A stretch of DNA of 64,000 nt from Heliocidaris erythrogramma (lineage: Eukaryota > Echinodermata > Echinoidea > Camarodonta > Echinometridae). Each line of letters begins with the position of its first letter. Within the stretch, counting starts at the first letter, position 1. Where the stretch lies: positions 31,877,101-31,941,100 of the forward strand of contig CM046873.1 in NCBI GenBank assembly GCA_025617745.1. Reading direction: 5' to 3'. Under the pieces are notes generated by a model that saw only the letters and a program-made list of their open reading frames with translations, was not told the origin of the DNA and did no database searches. The translations under genes were made by a program, and so were the position numbers. This document shows, piece after piece, positions 11,374 through 23,159 of this stretch.

Positions 11374-11838
11374 GGTTCACACGATGGTAGGTAAACTTTA
11401 AGTTTCGCTTGTAGTTTCAAAACGTTAAGTTAGTTTCAGACCGTATGAACGGACTCGTAGTTTCGAAACTTTAAGTTTACTTGTAGTTCTAGAACCGCAA
11501 GCGAGCTCGTGGTTAACGTCGAGCAGTGGGAGGGGGGGGGGGGGGGGAGGCCTCCGTCGCAGTATCGGACCATGTGAACAGATTAATAAACTAAGTTTCG
11601 CAAGCTCGTAGTTAAGGATGACCTCTCTGTTCATGTTAAACTTCCGGGTCATACCCTACGTACGAATTATGAACGCAGGAACTGTATGTGTACTGTACAC
11701 ACAATCGGTATCTACTTCCGGTATTTACAACGACGATCGCTCGGCTTGTAGTTTCAGAACAACGAGAATCGTAATTCGGGTTAGTGAGTTGTTGTTTCGT
11801 TAACTTAACGTTTCGAAACCATAAGTCCCGTGTGAACG
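11374..11838. mobile_element. Palindromic MITE with subterminal repeats
   Basis: The ends are GTTCACACGATGG on the left and, inverted, GTTCACACGGGAC on the right. The motif GTAGTTTC(A/G)AAAC(G/T)TTAAGTT and variants recur at least five times in both orientations (near 11411, 11457, 11481, 11750, 11785). A G16 run lies at 11532-11547. There is no transposase. Confidence 0.7.
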
Positions 11839-12117
11839 TAGGTTTTAGTCCCTTTCACACTTACGGTGTGAGTGAATAAAAAGGAAACTCAGATTCAACC
11901 CTGAATATTGTTGTAATCAGTACACACATATTTGATCAAAGATACTCGCATTGTAGCCTATCATATTTCCTTTCATATTTGACACGTGGATTTAAAAAAA
12001 AATCCGACCATGGACAGCTGAACAGTTTTTTCCTGATTCATGTCCATCATGCCCATTGTTGGTTGAATGGCCTCCATTCCAGTTGAATGCACTCACAAAT
12101 AATGAAAGTAACTCCTG

Positions 12118-12251
12118 GGAATGTTTCATCAAGGTTTTGTCAGTGATTGTTACCGACAACTGTTATAAGCTACTGAAATCCTTGCATCTGATTGGCTGAG
12201 AGCAAATTTGGCAGTAAAAATCACTGGCAAAACGCTTGATGAAACGCTCCC
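12118..12251 (-). mobile_element. Family E short palindromic MITE, copy 1
   Basis: Inverted arms of about 33 bp (12118-12150 and 12218-12251) contain GTTTCATCAAG and TCAGTGATT or close variants. The element is flanked by CTG at 12115-12117 and 12252-12254. The centre carries ATTGG (12191-12195), the inverse of CCAAT, inside a conserved core shared with three other copies. Confidence 0.8.
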
Positions 12252-12254
12252 CTG

Positions 12255-13009
12255 ATTCCTGAACACCATTCTGAATTCGCTCAATAAACACATATCCCCT
12301 TCCAGCCCCTACCCCAAAAGGGCAATGGTGTACCTTTCGCGATCGTGCTAACACAACCCTTTGTTGTGTTAAGCACATATCCCAAATATTGTCAGGGAAT
12401 TATAAAAAGCATAATATCATATTTTTGTTTTTTTTAAATAAGACTCAGTCAATTTTGGAACCCCACAGTAGCTTCTAGTCAGGTCTGTGAACAAAATTAT
12501 GGGGACAAAATTTACAATTTACAAAAAGCGCAATTCTTTGCTTGTGAGATATATGTATTAAAAGCGTTCATTTTAGATAGGGTGCTGCGAAATCACCCTA
12601 TTTAAAATGCTAATTTATGCAAAAAGCACAAATTCAGTTATTTGCCTGGAAATATAAAAACTAGTTTCTTAATTTTTCATATCCAGGTGAATCTGATGAA
12701 ATCCTCAAATTCATTTCGCTTTATATTAGTGTTAATTTATGTTAATTATGCATAAATTATTCTATGATATACTCGCAAAATAAATGGGGAAGGGCTTCAT
12801 ATTCTACCACATAGGTCAGATCGATCAGTTAGATTAAAATAACTCATTGGTAAACAAAGTCAGGTAAATGAAATGACAATGTAAACTGTAATTTTCAGAG
12901 TTATTTCTTGATTTTAATGCAAATATTGTACGTAATGAAGTCAGAGCTGAAACTCTTAAATACGTACAATATGAATGGCATTAACACTCTGGATATATGT
13001 TATTCCATA
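12255..13009. other. Unassigned spacer
   Basis: AT-rich with octamer-like ATGCATAAATT and TTATGTTAATTATG blocks. No gene is seen. Confidence 0.35.
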
Positions 13010-13450
13010 ATTTGCATAAATATGGGAAATTTTGCATGAAGGTGTGAGTTATTTTGATGGGTCCTGTGCGAAAAATAAATCTGTAGGCACCACAAATACA
13101 TATGGAAAGTTTGGTACATTTTCAAAACACTTTGATTTTTACCTTGTCTAGGTAGATATAGATCATTAATTGGCATATATTAGCAGAATTGTGCATGAAG
13201 ATGATATTCGATGGGTCCTGTGGGGAAAAAATAAAGCCATTGCCACAAGAAATACAAATATAGAAAGTTTGGAAAAAAATTTAAGCCATTGATATTTACC
13301 ATATCAGTGGACTTACTGATTTAATGCATGTAAATCGCATAAATTAGCATACTTCTGCATGAAGACGTGATTTGATTCGATGGGTCATGTGGGACAAAAC
13401 AAAGCTATTGTCCTAACGAGTACATCCGCAAAGTTTGATGCTTTTGTAAA
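13010..13450 (+). repeat. Three-unit diverged satellite, period about 160 bp
   Basis: GCATGAAG at 13034, 13193 and 13357 is each time followed by GATGGGTCCTGTG or a variant, an AAA-rich block with AAAGC, an ACAAATA-like block and GAAAGTTTGG or a variant. Units are strongly diverged. The frame at 13380-13616 lies in the last unit and is not considered a gene. Confidence 0.7.
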
Positions 13451-13829
13451 CTCCGTCCCCAAAACACAAAAATATGGTCTTAACAGACCCTCCATTCAGA
13501 AAATGCATAACAGTGAGCAAAATCTTCTCCAGACAGTGTGTGTGGGGGTGGAGAATGTATCTGGGTTACCTAATGTATTCCCATGTTCAATAGACATAAG
13601 CTGCAAGATTTATTGATTTTTTTTTGGTCTGGACCTTCAAAACGGGTGGGGGCGGGGAATAGCGGAAGTTCACCTCCATGGCCTTGCGTTGGATACGCCA
13701 CTGTGCTAAGCGAGTGTGCGTAGGTATCTCTATGGATATAGTCAATACTTCAAAGGTTAATCAATCGAAATGTTCATATATTCTAGGGCATAAACTTCAT
13801 TAATTAGCATGTGGTTCATTGATCCGAAA

Positions 13830-13860
13830 AATGTAACAAGGTCCGTTCGTCCGAACATTC
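13830..13860. repeat. Isolated TTCCGAA-type minisatellite fragment
   Basis: Contains GATCCGAAAAATG, AAGGTCCGTTCGTCCGAACATT, matching the phrasing of the array at 8530-9043. Confidence 0.5.
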
Positions 13861-13951
13861 GCTGCCTCTTGCCTGATTACACCTCTCTGTACATTAGTGT
13901 GTAGGCTCTGGAAGCATGATGAAAGTGATGGCGCCTATATTAAACTATGCC

Positions 13952-14054
13952 CAGTGCCGTATATAGAGAGAGTCTGGCCAACTCGGTTTCAGTTGGGTAG
14001 CAACATGGCGTATATTCCTTTGTTATGGCCAGACTCTATCTATATACGGCACTG
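13952..14054. mobile_element. hAT-like MITE with near-perfect 8-bp target duplication
   Basis: The ends CAGTGCCGTATATAGA (left) and the inverted right end agree over about 28 bp with one mismatch. The flanks are ACTATGCC (13944-13951) and CCTATGCC (14055-14062), matching at seven of eight positions, as expected for hAT insertion. It is 103 bp with no coding capacity. Confidence 0.75.
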
Positions 14055-14108
14055 CCTATGCCTTCACCGCATACAGGGGTGTAGGTATGAGGAGGGGCAT
14101 CGACTCGT

Positions 14109-14129
14109 GAAGAGAGAGAGAGAGAGAGA
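14109..14129 (+). repeat. GA dinucleotide repeat
   Basis: About nine consecutive AG units. The element is short and simple. Confidence 0.9.
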
Positions 14130-15552
14130 AAGTGGATGGGGTTACCATTAGATAATACGACCCCTTCCACCCCCGCTTTTTACTCAATAATTTTGTTCTC
14201 CCGCATCCCCCCCCCCCTAATAAGACCAGCGCCCTAAATATACCAGTACTCCTCAATTTTTGGACCAACGCAACGCCACTTACCAAATATGTGTAGTTGT
14301 AATGTTGTATAGTTATCCGTAAGGTGGGACCGTGCCCAATTTCACCAGTTATTTATTCCTAAGCTTCATGGCGAACACATACATTTCCTAGGTCATGATT
14401 TAAATTCCCTTTATCTGTAAGATCTTCAGCTTTGACCTGTCAAAAATGAGGTGCTGTAGGAACTCCATAAACTATACTGGCAGTTTTTAAGTTGTCAGTG
14501 TCTACACCGTGGTTCTGAATGTGTCGCTGTATTTCTGCATAATAATGCACGAGTATAAAGCTTTGGCTTGTTCAAACGAGACCCTATAGAATTCACCATA
14601 AAGGCAGTTTATATTATATTGCCAGTGGATTACACTTTAAACAAAAGTGTAATCTGATTCTGACTGAGCTTTTGAATATGTCTCAGTAACGCTAAATAGG
14701 TTTTTTGTTCTGTCAAGGTCACGGACATGAACTTGTCAACAACTAGGTCTATAGATGATACAAAACACTCCATGACCCTTAAAGGTCGAAGCTAAACACT
14801 CCCATGCAGACGAAATCCAGGTGATCCATCTTTTCAATATACATTCTGTAAATACTGACGGTTCTCTGACATTTTTTTTCTTTGCCTTCAAAATGTTCTT
14901 GTTAAGGAGTAATGACATCTTCATCATATTTACATCGTGAAATATAATCCATCTTTACCGCTTTTCAATATATATGTTTAAATATTGACTGCTTCCTAAC
15001 AAATATCCAATTCAATCACCTTCTTTTTTTCAATCGAAAGGGTATGTCAGCTCATAGTGTAGGGCTACAGATTGAAACAGGCATTTTCATTATACAGGCT
15101 CATAAGAAATACATGTACATGTATTACGTTGACATCAAATGTGCCAACAAAAGACATTAAAAAATTAAATATGAAGAAAAAAAAAGCTTTTGCATGGGGG
15201 GATACGGGGGGGGGGGGGGGGTGACTACACCATAATATTGCAATCGCCACAGGAAATTAATATGTCATTTTCAATTTGTTAGCATATACAGAAATGTAAT
15301 CTGTTAAGACGCATTGTGAACTCTGATGTCACAAAAGTTGTCACAAAATAAAATCGTCATTTAGCCTGAATAATAGCGACTCTTTTAAAGATTCGGATAG
15401 TATTGATTTAACTTTGAACAAATCAAACAAATTTTCATAATTACGAAATCTTTCAAATAAACCCCTCAAAAAAGTTCTGCAATTTAGGTTTGAGCAGTGA
15501 TATGGCTGTTGTTACTATACCATCATATCTGAATTTAGTATCGCCGATACGC
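14130..15552. other. Unassigned spacer
   Basis: Contains C11 (14207-14217) and G16 (15206-15221). No gene or structured repeat was recognised. Confidence 0.35.
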
Positions 15553-16072
15553 CTGTTTATTCCCCTTTACAATGGTGTCACATTTGTACTGATTATGTAA
15601 TTATGCAATGTGCAGTACAACTGAATATGGGGCCAAGTCAAAATTGAAATGTAGGAAAATGCATTGTTATTAAGACACATTCCATCTTCCAAACAAAAGG
15701 TAAAAACAACGTTGCACTTCATGAATGACCACCTCAACATCATTCAAAACAAAATCAATTCTCAAAACAAATTCACTGTTGCAACATTTCACTTTTGACT
15801 TGACTGTGTGTTAGTCAGTCAATTAAAGTAAACACACTTAATTTTCCAAATAAAAGAAGAAACATTATTGCATTCATGAATGACCACCTCAACAGCACTC
15901 AAAACAGAAATCTATCCTCAAACATTACGAAAGAAAGGAAAATTCACTGTTGACAATAACAATGCATTTTGCATCATTTCACTTTTGACTTGGTCACGTA
16001 TTCAGGTGTACTGCACATTTCATAATTGCATAATTAGTATGGTGCATTATTGTAAAGGGGAATAAACATGCT
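15553..16072. mobile_element. Long-armed foldback element with an internal tandem copy
   Basis: The left arm (about 15553-15690) and right arm (about 15940-16072) are inverted repeats. Both contain TGTTTATTCCCCTTTACAAT, AATTATGCAAT (or inverse), ATGTGCAGTACA, CCAAGTCAAAA and AATGCATTGTTATT. Inside, a direct duplication includes CATGAATGACCACCTCAACA at 15719 and 15874. There is no transposase. Confidence 0.8.
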
Positions 16073-16428
16073 TTTCAAATTATAGTATGATACTATAATA
16101 ACAAGATAGATATCAATGCTCTTTATATTTGCCTGCGAAACCTTCATGAAAAAAAATCAGCGTTGTCATTTCTTCAATAGGATAAATAGATATGACATTT
16201 TCCCACGGATTCTGACAATACAGAACAAACGTCCCGTCAAAAATATGCCGACATGGGGCCCCATGTAAAAAAGAAAATTAAAAAAAAAGATCCTCAACAA
16301 ACGTCAACAACGATGAAATATATCTATTGTGATGAAACCAAATACGTTTGTAAGAATGCGATATACAAGAAAGGATCATAAAGTTACTGTTGCTAAAGTT
16401 TCTTTCTTGTGATCAGTGTACTTATTAA

Positions 16429-16691
16429 AGGAGAAGTCGTTTAGAAATTTGCACCATACTTTCATGAGGGTGTGTGAGTGTGTGTGTCTTTTATGTGTGT
16501 TTGTGTGGGGAGAGGGTGTCCCAAATACTCATTTTTGTGTGTACTCTTTGTTATTTTTTCCACAAGATCATTTAATTTCTTATCATTTTGATAATTTCAA
16601 AACTTTAAAATACACTATTATTTTAATAGGCTAAATACATAATCTGCCTCTCTCAATGGTTACTTCATCGCATGGACAGAACTAGTTATCT
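16429..16691 (+). mobile_element. TTAA-flanked MITE, family B copy 3 (internally shortened)
   Basis: It lies between TTAA at 16425-16428 and 16692-16695. The right half (TTTCTTATCATTTTGATAAT, CAATGGTTACTTC, CAGAACTAGTTATCT) aligns with 4290-4426. At 263 bp it is shorter than other B copies, mainly from loss in the left half. Confidence 0.7.
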
Positions 16692-16695
16692 TTAA

Positions 16696-17793
16696 GAGAC
16701 GCACCAGTTGTTTGAAAAATCGGTGTCTGTTTTTGCAACAACTTCGGTAACTTCATATCACTTGTTTTACTTTTAGTCAAAGTATAGGGCAATAGCTGCA
16801 ATCCTTCAATTCGTGATGATCTCCTTTACGAAATCTTCATTAATTCATGACATTTCCTTACAATAGCTTATAGGCTATGAAACAACAGCGATTAACCACA
16901 ACGGAATGTACCTTTCCAATTACCAAGATCACGTCCTGTCAGGAAGTAATGGTATGCTTAGCAAGCGGGAGCGAAAAGGAAAGACATTATGAACACTTAT
17001 CAACTTGAATAGCCACACAACCACCGTGACAATCCACAAGTATGTAGGTAGTTATGCTTGTGAAACGGCGGGTTTGTAAGATCATTGGTTTGTAGCTTCA
17101 TGGTAAGATCAAGAACTGTAGAAGGACGTGATGAACGTGTCCATACCCCCGCCCTCCACCCCCGTTTTTTCCGGTTTTCCGAAGGGTCGTAATCCCAAAC
17201 ATTAACAAGAGTTCATAATTTTTATTATTTTTTTTAACTAAAACCGATAAATTTTTAATGTTTTGATTAAAAGGAGATTTACTAAATTATCACAATTTAT
17301 GGAAATCGGTTTAAAACTGAGGAAATACATGACAGAAGAGCTTTCAAGCGGTTTACAAACACTGTGTTGTAGTAAAAGCGAGAATATTAACAGGTTATTT
17401 TACAATCTTTTGGGCCAACATTACCTTGATTTGTGCATCTTAACGAGAGGGGACATAAATTCTTTCTAACATGTTAATAGTACGTATACGCAATTACAGA
17501 ATGCAAAATGAAAGATCCACAGCCAACCACAATAAGAGAAAAAAAGACGATAATTATATACAGTCTTATCTAAAGTCAAATGGGTTCGAGGAAAGATGAA
17601 ATGGTTGATTTATTACTTCTTATTTCAACATTAAGATCAAATAAAAAACCAAGCTTTTTTTATATTTGTTTAATATCGTGCAAGGTGTGTCTGAATTTGA
17701 GAAACCACAATTCGTCTAGACGCGCTCTCCCCTTTGAAACGAAACAGAAAGATTATTTTCACCAAAATGACAGTACGGATATTCAATCGATAT
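16696..17793. other. Unassigned spacer
   Basis: A TTCCGAAGGG fragment of the dispersed minisatellite lies near 17175. Short plus-strand frames at 17263-17469 and 17580-17825 are not recognisable. Confidence 0.35.
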
Positions 17794-18102
17794 TTATTGG
17801 CGCGAAAGGTCCAGACAGTGAATAATCATTATGAAAATGACTGACCAGTAATCTGTCCACGTTTTGATGAAAAGAGGGGCAACCAGTGAATACCAAGGGA
17901 TTACAGCCACCCACGCAATGTCTACCCCAAGAAAGATCACCCAAATCGAGTGCGTTTTTTGGAAAGGGAATAAGAGGGGGTTCCATGTAATCTGATACCC
18001 GCACACACACAATTTTGATACAGGGTCATTTTCAACGCAAAATCTTTGGATTGCAATTTTATAAATCTTTGCACTTACAGAGGCTAAAAAGTGCAACTGC
18101 AA
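17794..18102 (-). CDS. Unrecognised hydrophobic reading frame (doubtful)
   Basis: The 102-codon frame includes a stretch rich in W, I, V and L (for example HSIWVIFLGVDIAWVAVIPW) that resembles membrane segments. The DNA under it is slightly GC-richer than its surroundings. There is no convincing splice acceptor or domain, and an overlapping frame is also open. It could be a chance frame or a remnant exon. Confidence 0.15.
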   Translation of the reverse strand: MQLHFLASVSAKIYKIAIQRFCVENDPVSKLCVCGYQITWNPLLFPFQKTHSIWVIFLGVDIAWVAVIPWYSLVAPLFIKTWTDYWSVIFIMIIHCLDLSRQ

Positions 18103-19590
18103 ATGATTTTTGTAATTCTAATGATTTAGGATTTATCAGATTCTTCATTTCATGTGTGATTAAAAAATATCAAAAGAAAGAAAGAAAAAAGGAATGAGGT
18201 GGGCTCAAAAAGGGAGAAGAAACGAGAAACGAGGAACCATTTTTATTCGGCCTTGAAGCAAATAGCAAGATTAAGTAAATGTATGTATTAAAAGAAGCAC
18301 CAATAAATGGAGCTTCGTATTCATCCCCTTCTGACGAAGAAAATTGAATTGAAAAGTCGGATTATATAATAACCCGTCATCATGCATGGTCATTTCTCTT
18401 CCGAAAACGGTATCATTACTATGGAAGATTTTAATAAGATGATTGTGCTATTATTCCGGAAGGCAAATCGGAAGATAAACTTTCAGAAGCGAGAAATCAT
18501 CGTGCTTTTGAGAATTACAGTGAAGGGCCACAATCCCTTTCCCTAAAATATTGCATTGTCACAGTTTAAAGTTAGGAATACCAACACTGTTAAGATCCTA
18601 GTGTCTCAAAGGCAAAGTGCGCTGTTAGAGCTGGGTCTGCAGTGAAAAAGTGGGTAAGTGGTATATACAGGAGGGGGGGGGTGCCCCCTCGAGGTAAACA
18701 GCGAAACGTGGAAAGGGCATTCGATTCCGGGAAGCAAAGACCTTGTGTTGAGTACACTTGAACGACGTTCACAATACAAGCAAAATATCGGAAAGAAAGG
18801 AAAGGAAAGGAAGTTCATAAGAGGGAAAGAAATGTTTGTTTTGTTTTGTTTTGTTGGTTTTTTTGGGGGGGTGCGTTAAGTATGTAGTAATTACTGGAGG
18901 ATAATTACTTTGATTTGATTTAGAATCGAGAGGAAACTCTAAGGACGTGGGAAGAGCAGAGCAACAATGATTGACGGAACTGACGGAACTACATCAAGGT
19001 GTATAACAACGTTGCCTTTCTGTTTTGGAAAGGTCATGGGGGCGGTGGGTACCTGTTTTCCTGGTACTGACAAGTTTGTGCCAGGATCTAGGTCTCTGGG
19101 AACGGATATGATCTGTCAGATATGCTTCGAGTTGGAACTCAAGATGTCCCTCTGAGACACATCTGTGACCTTTGTAGATGACAGTAATTCACGGTTCCCA
19201 AATCCTCATCTAATTTTCACCCTTTTCATCCTTTTCTCACCCTTCTAGTTGCTCCACACAGGGGTAGATCCATGGGGAACCTGACCCCCCCCCCCCCTTC
19301 CAAAGTCGAAGAGTGAAATAGGGGGGGGGGGGAGTGAGGGAAGATGGAAGGACAATGTGAAGATGACGACCCTACCACAACCTCTCCTCACAGGACGCCC
19401 TTGTTCTCTCGCGTTTCATCAACATACTAAGACTGATACCCTCCCCCGACACCAGTGCACTGACAAGAGCATGACCCATTTACGCCACGAGCAGTGCTTT
19501 CAGAGAGCGTGGTATATCGTTCATTTTCTTCTCACTTTCATTTTAATTCATTTCCTCTTTTTTTCCCTTTGTTTTGGGGTCTCTTTCTCT
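18103..19590. other. Unassigned spacer
   Basis: Contains a G9 run near 18672, C13 (19285-19297) and G12 (19321-19332). A short segment 19396-19507 has an acceptor-like start and moderate GC, but its frame gives no recognisable protein. Confidence 0.35.
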
Positions 19591-19635
19591 CTATCTTCTT
19601 TTTTTTATTAAGATGCTTCTCTCTTTTTTGTTGCT

Positions 19636-19862
19636 TTAGATGGAGGAAGAGAGATAGAAAGAAGTTGAGAGAGATACAGAGTGACAGAGGCATGGGGAAA
19701 GACATATATAGAGAGAGAGAGAGATGGAGAGAGACTGAGAGAGAGAGAGCGATGGAGAGAGAGAGAGAGAAAGAGATGGAGAGAAAAAAACAAAGAGACA
19801 GAGACATGGATAGAGAGACATGGAGAGAGAGAGAGAGAGAGAGAGGGAGGGGGGAGGGGAGG
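19636..19862 (+). repeat. Purine-rich GA/GAGACA microsatellite field
   Basis: A long (GA)n tract interrupted by GACA, GATGGAGA and AAAAAC. Charged or Ser/Leu-rich peptides appear in all frames on both strands, which marks them as repeat artefacts. Confidence 0.9.
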
Positions 19863-19980
19863 TTCGTCCCCAAAGTCATTAATTATAATCGCTCTCTCTA
19901 ATCATTTCACGAGGGGATTTGGATGCTAACAGGGCCGTGGAATAGGCATATCGGGGCGGGGGGGGGGGGGTGCACAATTT

Positions 19981-20030
19981 TGTGTGTGAGTGTGTGTGTG
20001 TGGGTGTGATTCTGTGATTTTGTGTGTAAA
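19981..20030 (+). repeat. GT-rich microsatellite
   Basis: Interrupted TG dinucleotide run between a G13 run (19958-19970) and a C16 run (20044-20059). Confidence 0.85.
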
Positions 20031-20633
20031 CCCTCCAACCCCACCCCCCCCCCCCCCCCACCCTGTTCAAATCAGCCAATGGGCCGTGTGGTATACTAAA
20101 GATTCCCAATATTTTTTATATTTTTTCGATTGACAGCACTCTCACACGGGGATTCGAGACTCTCATATGAAGTACTTTTTATAAGACGTCACATCCCCAT
20201 TTACGAGCTCCTAATCCGTTTTATAAAGGACGTTGTGCAAAGCGTATAGCTCTTTTATGATTGTGCTTTCTTCGGCAAGAATACATGGTGTGACTCATAA
20301 AACTATTTTCACAAAATAAGTCAAGTCTCATAAACGCACTTAAGAGAACATAGTAAAATGACTTCCAAGTGACGTTTTTGATAGAAATACGACACAATTG
20401 GTCATGCTTTCATTCATTTAGAAATGTTTGGTGATCGTTAAGTTTCAAACACAGAATATGTCTTCACAGCAGAAGAATGTTACACAGTATATGTAGAAGG
20501 GGATACCCCTTTCCGATATGTTATCTGTGTTATCTGAAAAAAATGAAGAAGAAATAAATAAATATGAAGAGTTAATGGACCCCCCCCCCCCCCACTCCCA
20601 CCCCACCCTCTCGAGTCACTATCGTATACGCCA

Positions 20634-20796
20634 CAAGGCCGTACGCAGAACTTTTTTTCCTGGGGGGGGGGGGGGGCAAGATGATCGCTTTCAATATTGG
20701 ATCATTTAAAAGTCTAAAACCCCGATTTAAAAAAAGTATGAAGTTGAAATTTCCCCTGCCCCCCCCCCCCCCCCCCCCCCGCTGCGTATGGCCTTG
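20634..20796. mobile_element. hAT-like MITE nested in another G/C-tract element
   Basis: The ends CAAGGCCGTACGCAG and, inverted, CAAGGCCATACGCAG form terminal inverted repeats with one mismatch. Perfect 8-bp duplications ATACGCCA flank it (20626-20633 and 20797-20804). Each end carries a long G/C run just inside (G15 at 20662-20676, C22 at 20759-20780). The flanking duplication is itself part of a CATGGCGTAT-type terminus linked to the C14 run at 20580-20593, so the insertion hit an older similar element. Confidence 0.85.
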
Positions 20797-20804
20797 ATAC
20801 GCCA

Positions 20805-21310
20805 TGAAGCCGTGGTGTATTATGTAGAGTGTAGATTATTCTGCTTGCCAACAATAAGAATATGACATCATTGTTGGCAGCAGCTGCCTGGAGAATGTTT
20901 AAATGGACGTTGATATTTAACACGCGAATCATTCAAATAATATAGCTCTTTTTTTTTGGTAAGTCTACACTTCGCAAAGTACCGGGAAAGAGTTCACTCA
21001 TAATTCATAATGCACGTATTCTTGTGGTTTTGAAATACGATAAGAAATTATTTATGCAAAGATCAACAGCACACCTTGCCAACAAATTCCAAGAAATAAA
21101 AGTTGATTTTAAGAACAGCGATAACCATGATAACTTGTATACATGATCCCTAATTGTCCAATATAATAGTCATCTTATATTCGCAGACGGGTAGTGTCAA
21201 CATTGGACTGGAAAAACAAAGGTTTAAATGATGATGATTGATTATGGTTTATTTAACCCGACTGCTAAGAAAGCATGTGTACATGTAAGTAAGCAACGGG
21301 GCCGATGGCT
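20805..21310. other. Unassigned spacer
   Basis: No gene or clear repeat is seen. Confidence 0.35.
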
Positions 21311-21314
21311 TTAA

Positions 21315-21738
21315 AGACCTCAGCCTGACCGAATTTTGAAATATACCCTTTATTCATCCACGGGGAGCTATATATTTTCTGAACAAATTGAAACCAACTT
21401 CATGAAATTCCGTTTCCTGTGGAATGAGTAACATCGTCCCGAATGTTGAGCCCCGGTGGTTTGGGCCCCGTCTCTGAGGAATGCTACTTTGCGGGGGTGA
21501 AAATTTGATGACGACATATCGTGTAGACGCACTCGGAGCTGTATACATGACATGTCGTCACACGTCTAGCGACCCCCTGCAGTGTTACACCATAGGGAGG
21601 GGGCGGACCAAAAAAATTATCTTTTTTATTTTTTATGGATAAACGGAGACGAAAATTTATGAATGCCCAGGGTAATTATATTCTTTGTTTACTAAGCTTT
21701 ACGTCAATATATGGTTGTTTTGGGTCAGGCTGAGGTCT
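21315..21738 (+). mobile_element. TTAA-flanked MITE, family C copy 1
   Basis: Perfect 16-bp terminal inverted repeats AGACCTCAGCCTGACC. The left flank is TTAA (21311-21314) and the right flank TTAT (21739-21742). It is closely similar to 24278-24694 over its length. Its internal G run is only five bases. Confidence 0.9.
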
Positions 21739-21742
21739 TTAT

Positions 21743-22799
21743 GTCCTCTCCAAGCATTTGCCAAGGGTCTTGGATGATCCTATCGTAAAGACATGAATCT
21801 AAATTTGCCACCCCGACCCAGGAGAGAAATGAGGACCTGACAGGATGCCGAAAGTCACCGACTTCGTCATGGTATGGCGGAATAATTACACATTACAAAA
21901 CCCAGCTCTAATCATATACTTGAAACTTAACCCTAAATCCTAAATCGTAATCCGAACACGAGGCCGAATATATTCCATCCATAGGCAAATGATTATGGTG
22001 CAAAAAATGTGTACGTATAATGAACGAGATGACCGGGGTTATAGCTGTAAATCGTTCCAAGACGTTTATCTTAACTCTGAATCTAGATAAAATATAATTT
22101 CTATACTGCAATCAGCATTTATTTATTTATTTATTTGTTGATGGGAACGTGCACGACGTGACGTGGGGGCTGCGGTGACGTAATGTTAATAATACCACGT
22201 CTAAATTCAGTAATCAGGTGATCGTCATAATTTAATATTATTCTATTGCCTTTATTGGTTCAATGGTTTTGGAAAGTAAAATACAATACATAACCCGAGT
22301 TGGGTATCAAATAATCAAACGTTTGTTGGGATACAATGATCATCGTGATGTTGGGCAATTTCTACCAACTTTTTGTTGTTACGGTGTAATATGGCTAACA
22401 ACAACTTAAAAATGGATTGAATACTCACTCGCAAATGTTCTCACTCGAAATAATTTGAAGCAGCAACCAAACAGTTATCCATTGGCCGTAAATATACAAA
22501 TCCAGAATAATTATCCCCCCAAAATTATGCCAAGGTTCCAACTTGCTGTAGACATCGACTGAAGTAGAGTTCAACAAAGTTTTCTTTATTTAGGATCACT
22601 TTAAAACGCATCTGGTGTCTCACCATACATGTATCATACAGACAGTGACGAATTATCCTCATTATGTCCTCGTTGGCTTTTGAATGAAGGTTTTGTTGTC
22701 TGACGTGCGAGCGAGCGATACAAATTAAGCGGAGCGCGCGCACCGGTGGACACTGTCGTCTGCATTGAATAGCCAAATCTGCGGGGTTGGGGAGTAAAT
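21743..22799. other. Unassigned spacer with a CpG-rich patch
   Basis: TTTA units at 22118-22137. A CpG-rich patch at 22700-22750 (GAGCGAGCGATAC, GCGGAGCGCGCGC) stands out from the AT-rich background and underlies a 94-codon minus frame (22525-22809) with no recognisable domain. It could be a promoter or first exon, but there is no further support. Confidence 0.3.
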
Positions 22800-22930
22800 G
22801 GCTTGTCACATTATATTTAATTATTTATTTATTTTATTTATTTATTCTTTATTCCGTTTCACATAAACAAAATATAAAGAAACATGACATGATAAATATA
22901 ATAAAAGCAAAGTCATACCCTAGAGCTGCT
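22800..22930 (-). mobile_element. Antisense retroposon 3' tail with TAAA-type repeats
   Basis: On the minus strand the order is a unique 3' sequence, GAAACGGAATAAAG, then AATAAATAAATAAA. It resembles the other tails at 45050 and 52330. The body of the element is not identified. Confidence 0.4.
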
Positions 22931-23159
22931 CTACTGTTAACAGAGATATTAACATACTCACACGTACAGACCATATATCAGAGTGTACATTTATGGCACA
23001 AATATGAGCTGGGTGTGTTTCATATAAAGCTGTGTTCGTAAATGGTTCGTAAACTATATATTGCATCAAAAATGTTTGTTATAATAAGAATGTTAATCTA
23101 CGTCTGCACAGTTCAACTTTAGTTGATGCAGTTAAAAACGATTGCGCATCCCATTTGGC

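Noticed and set aside
19396-19507. Exon-like segment with acceptor TCCTCACAG and GTATAT donor
   Set aside because: Two frames are open for part of its length but neither gives a recognisable protein; donor is weak.
19494-19901. Frames of up to 135 codons rich in Arg and Glu (plus) or Ser and Leu (minus)
   Set aside because: Translations of a GA microsatellite; all frames are open because the repeat lacks stop codons.
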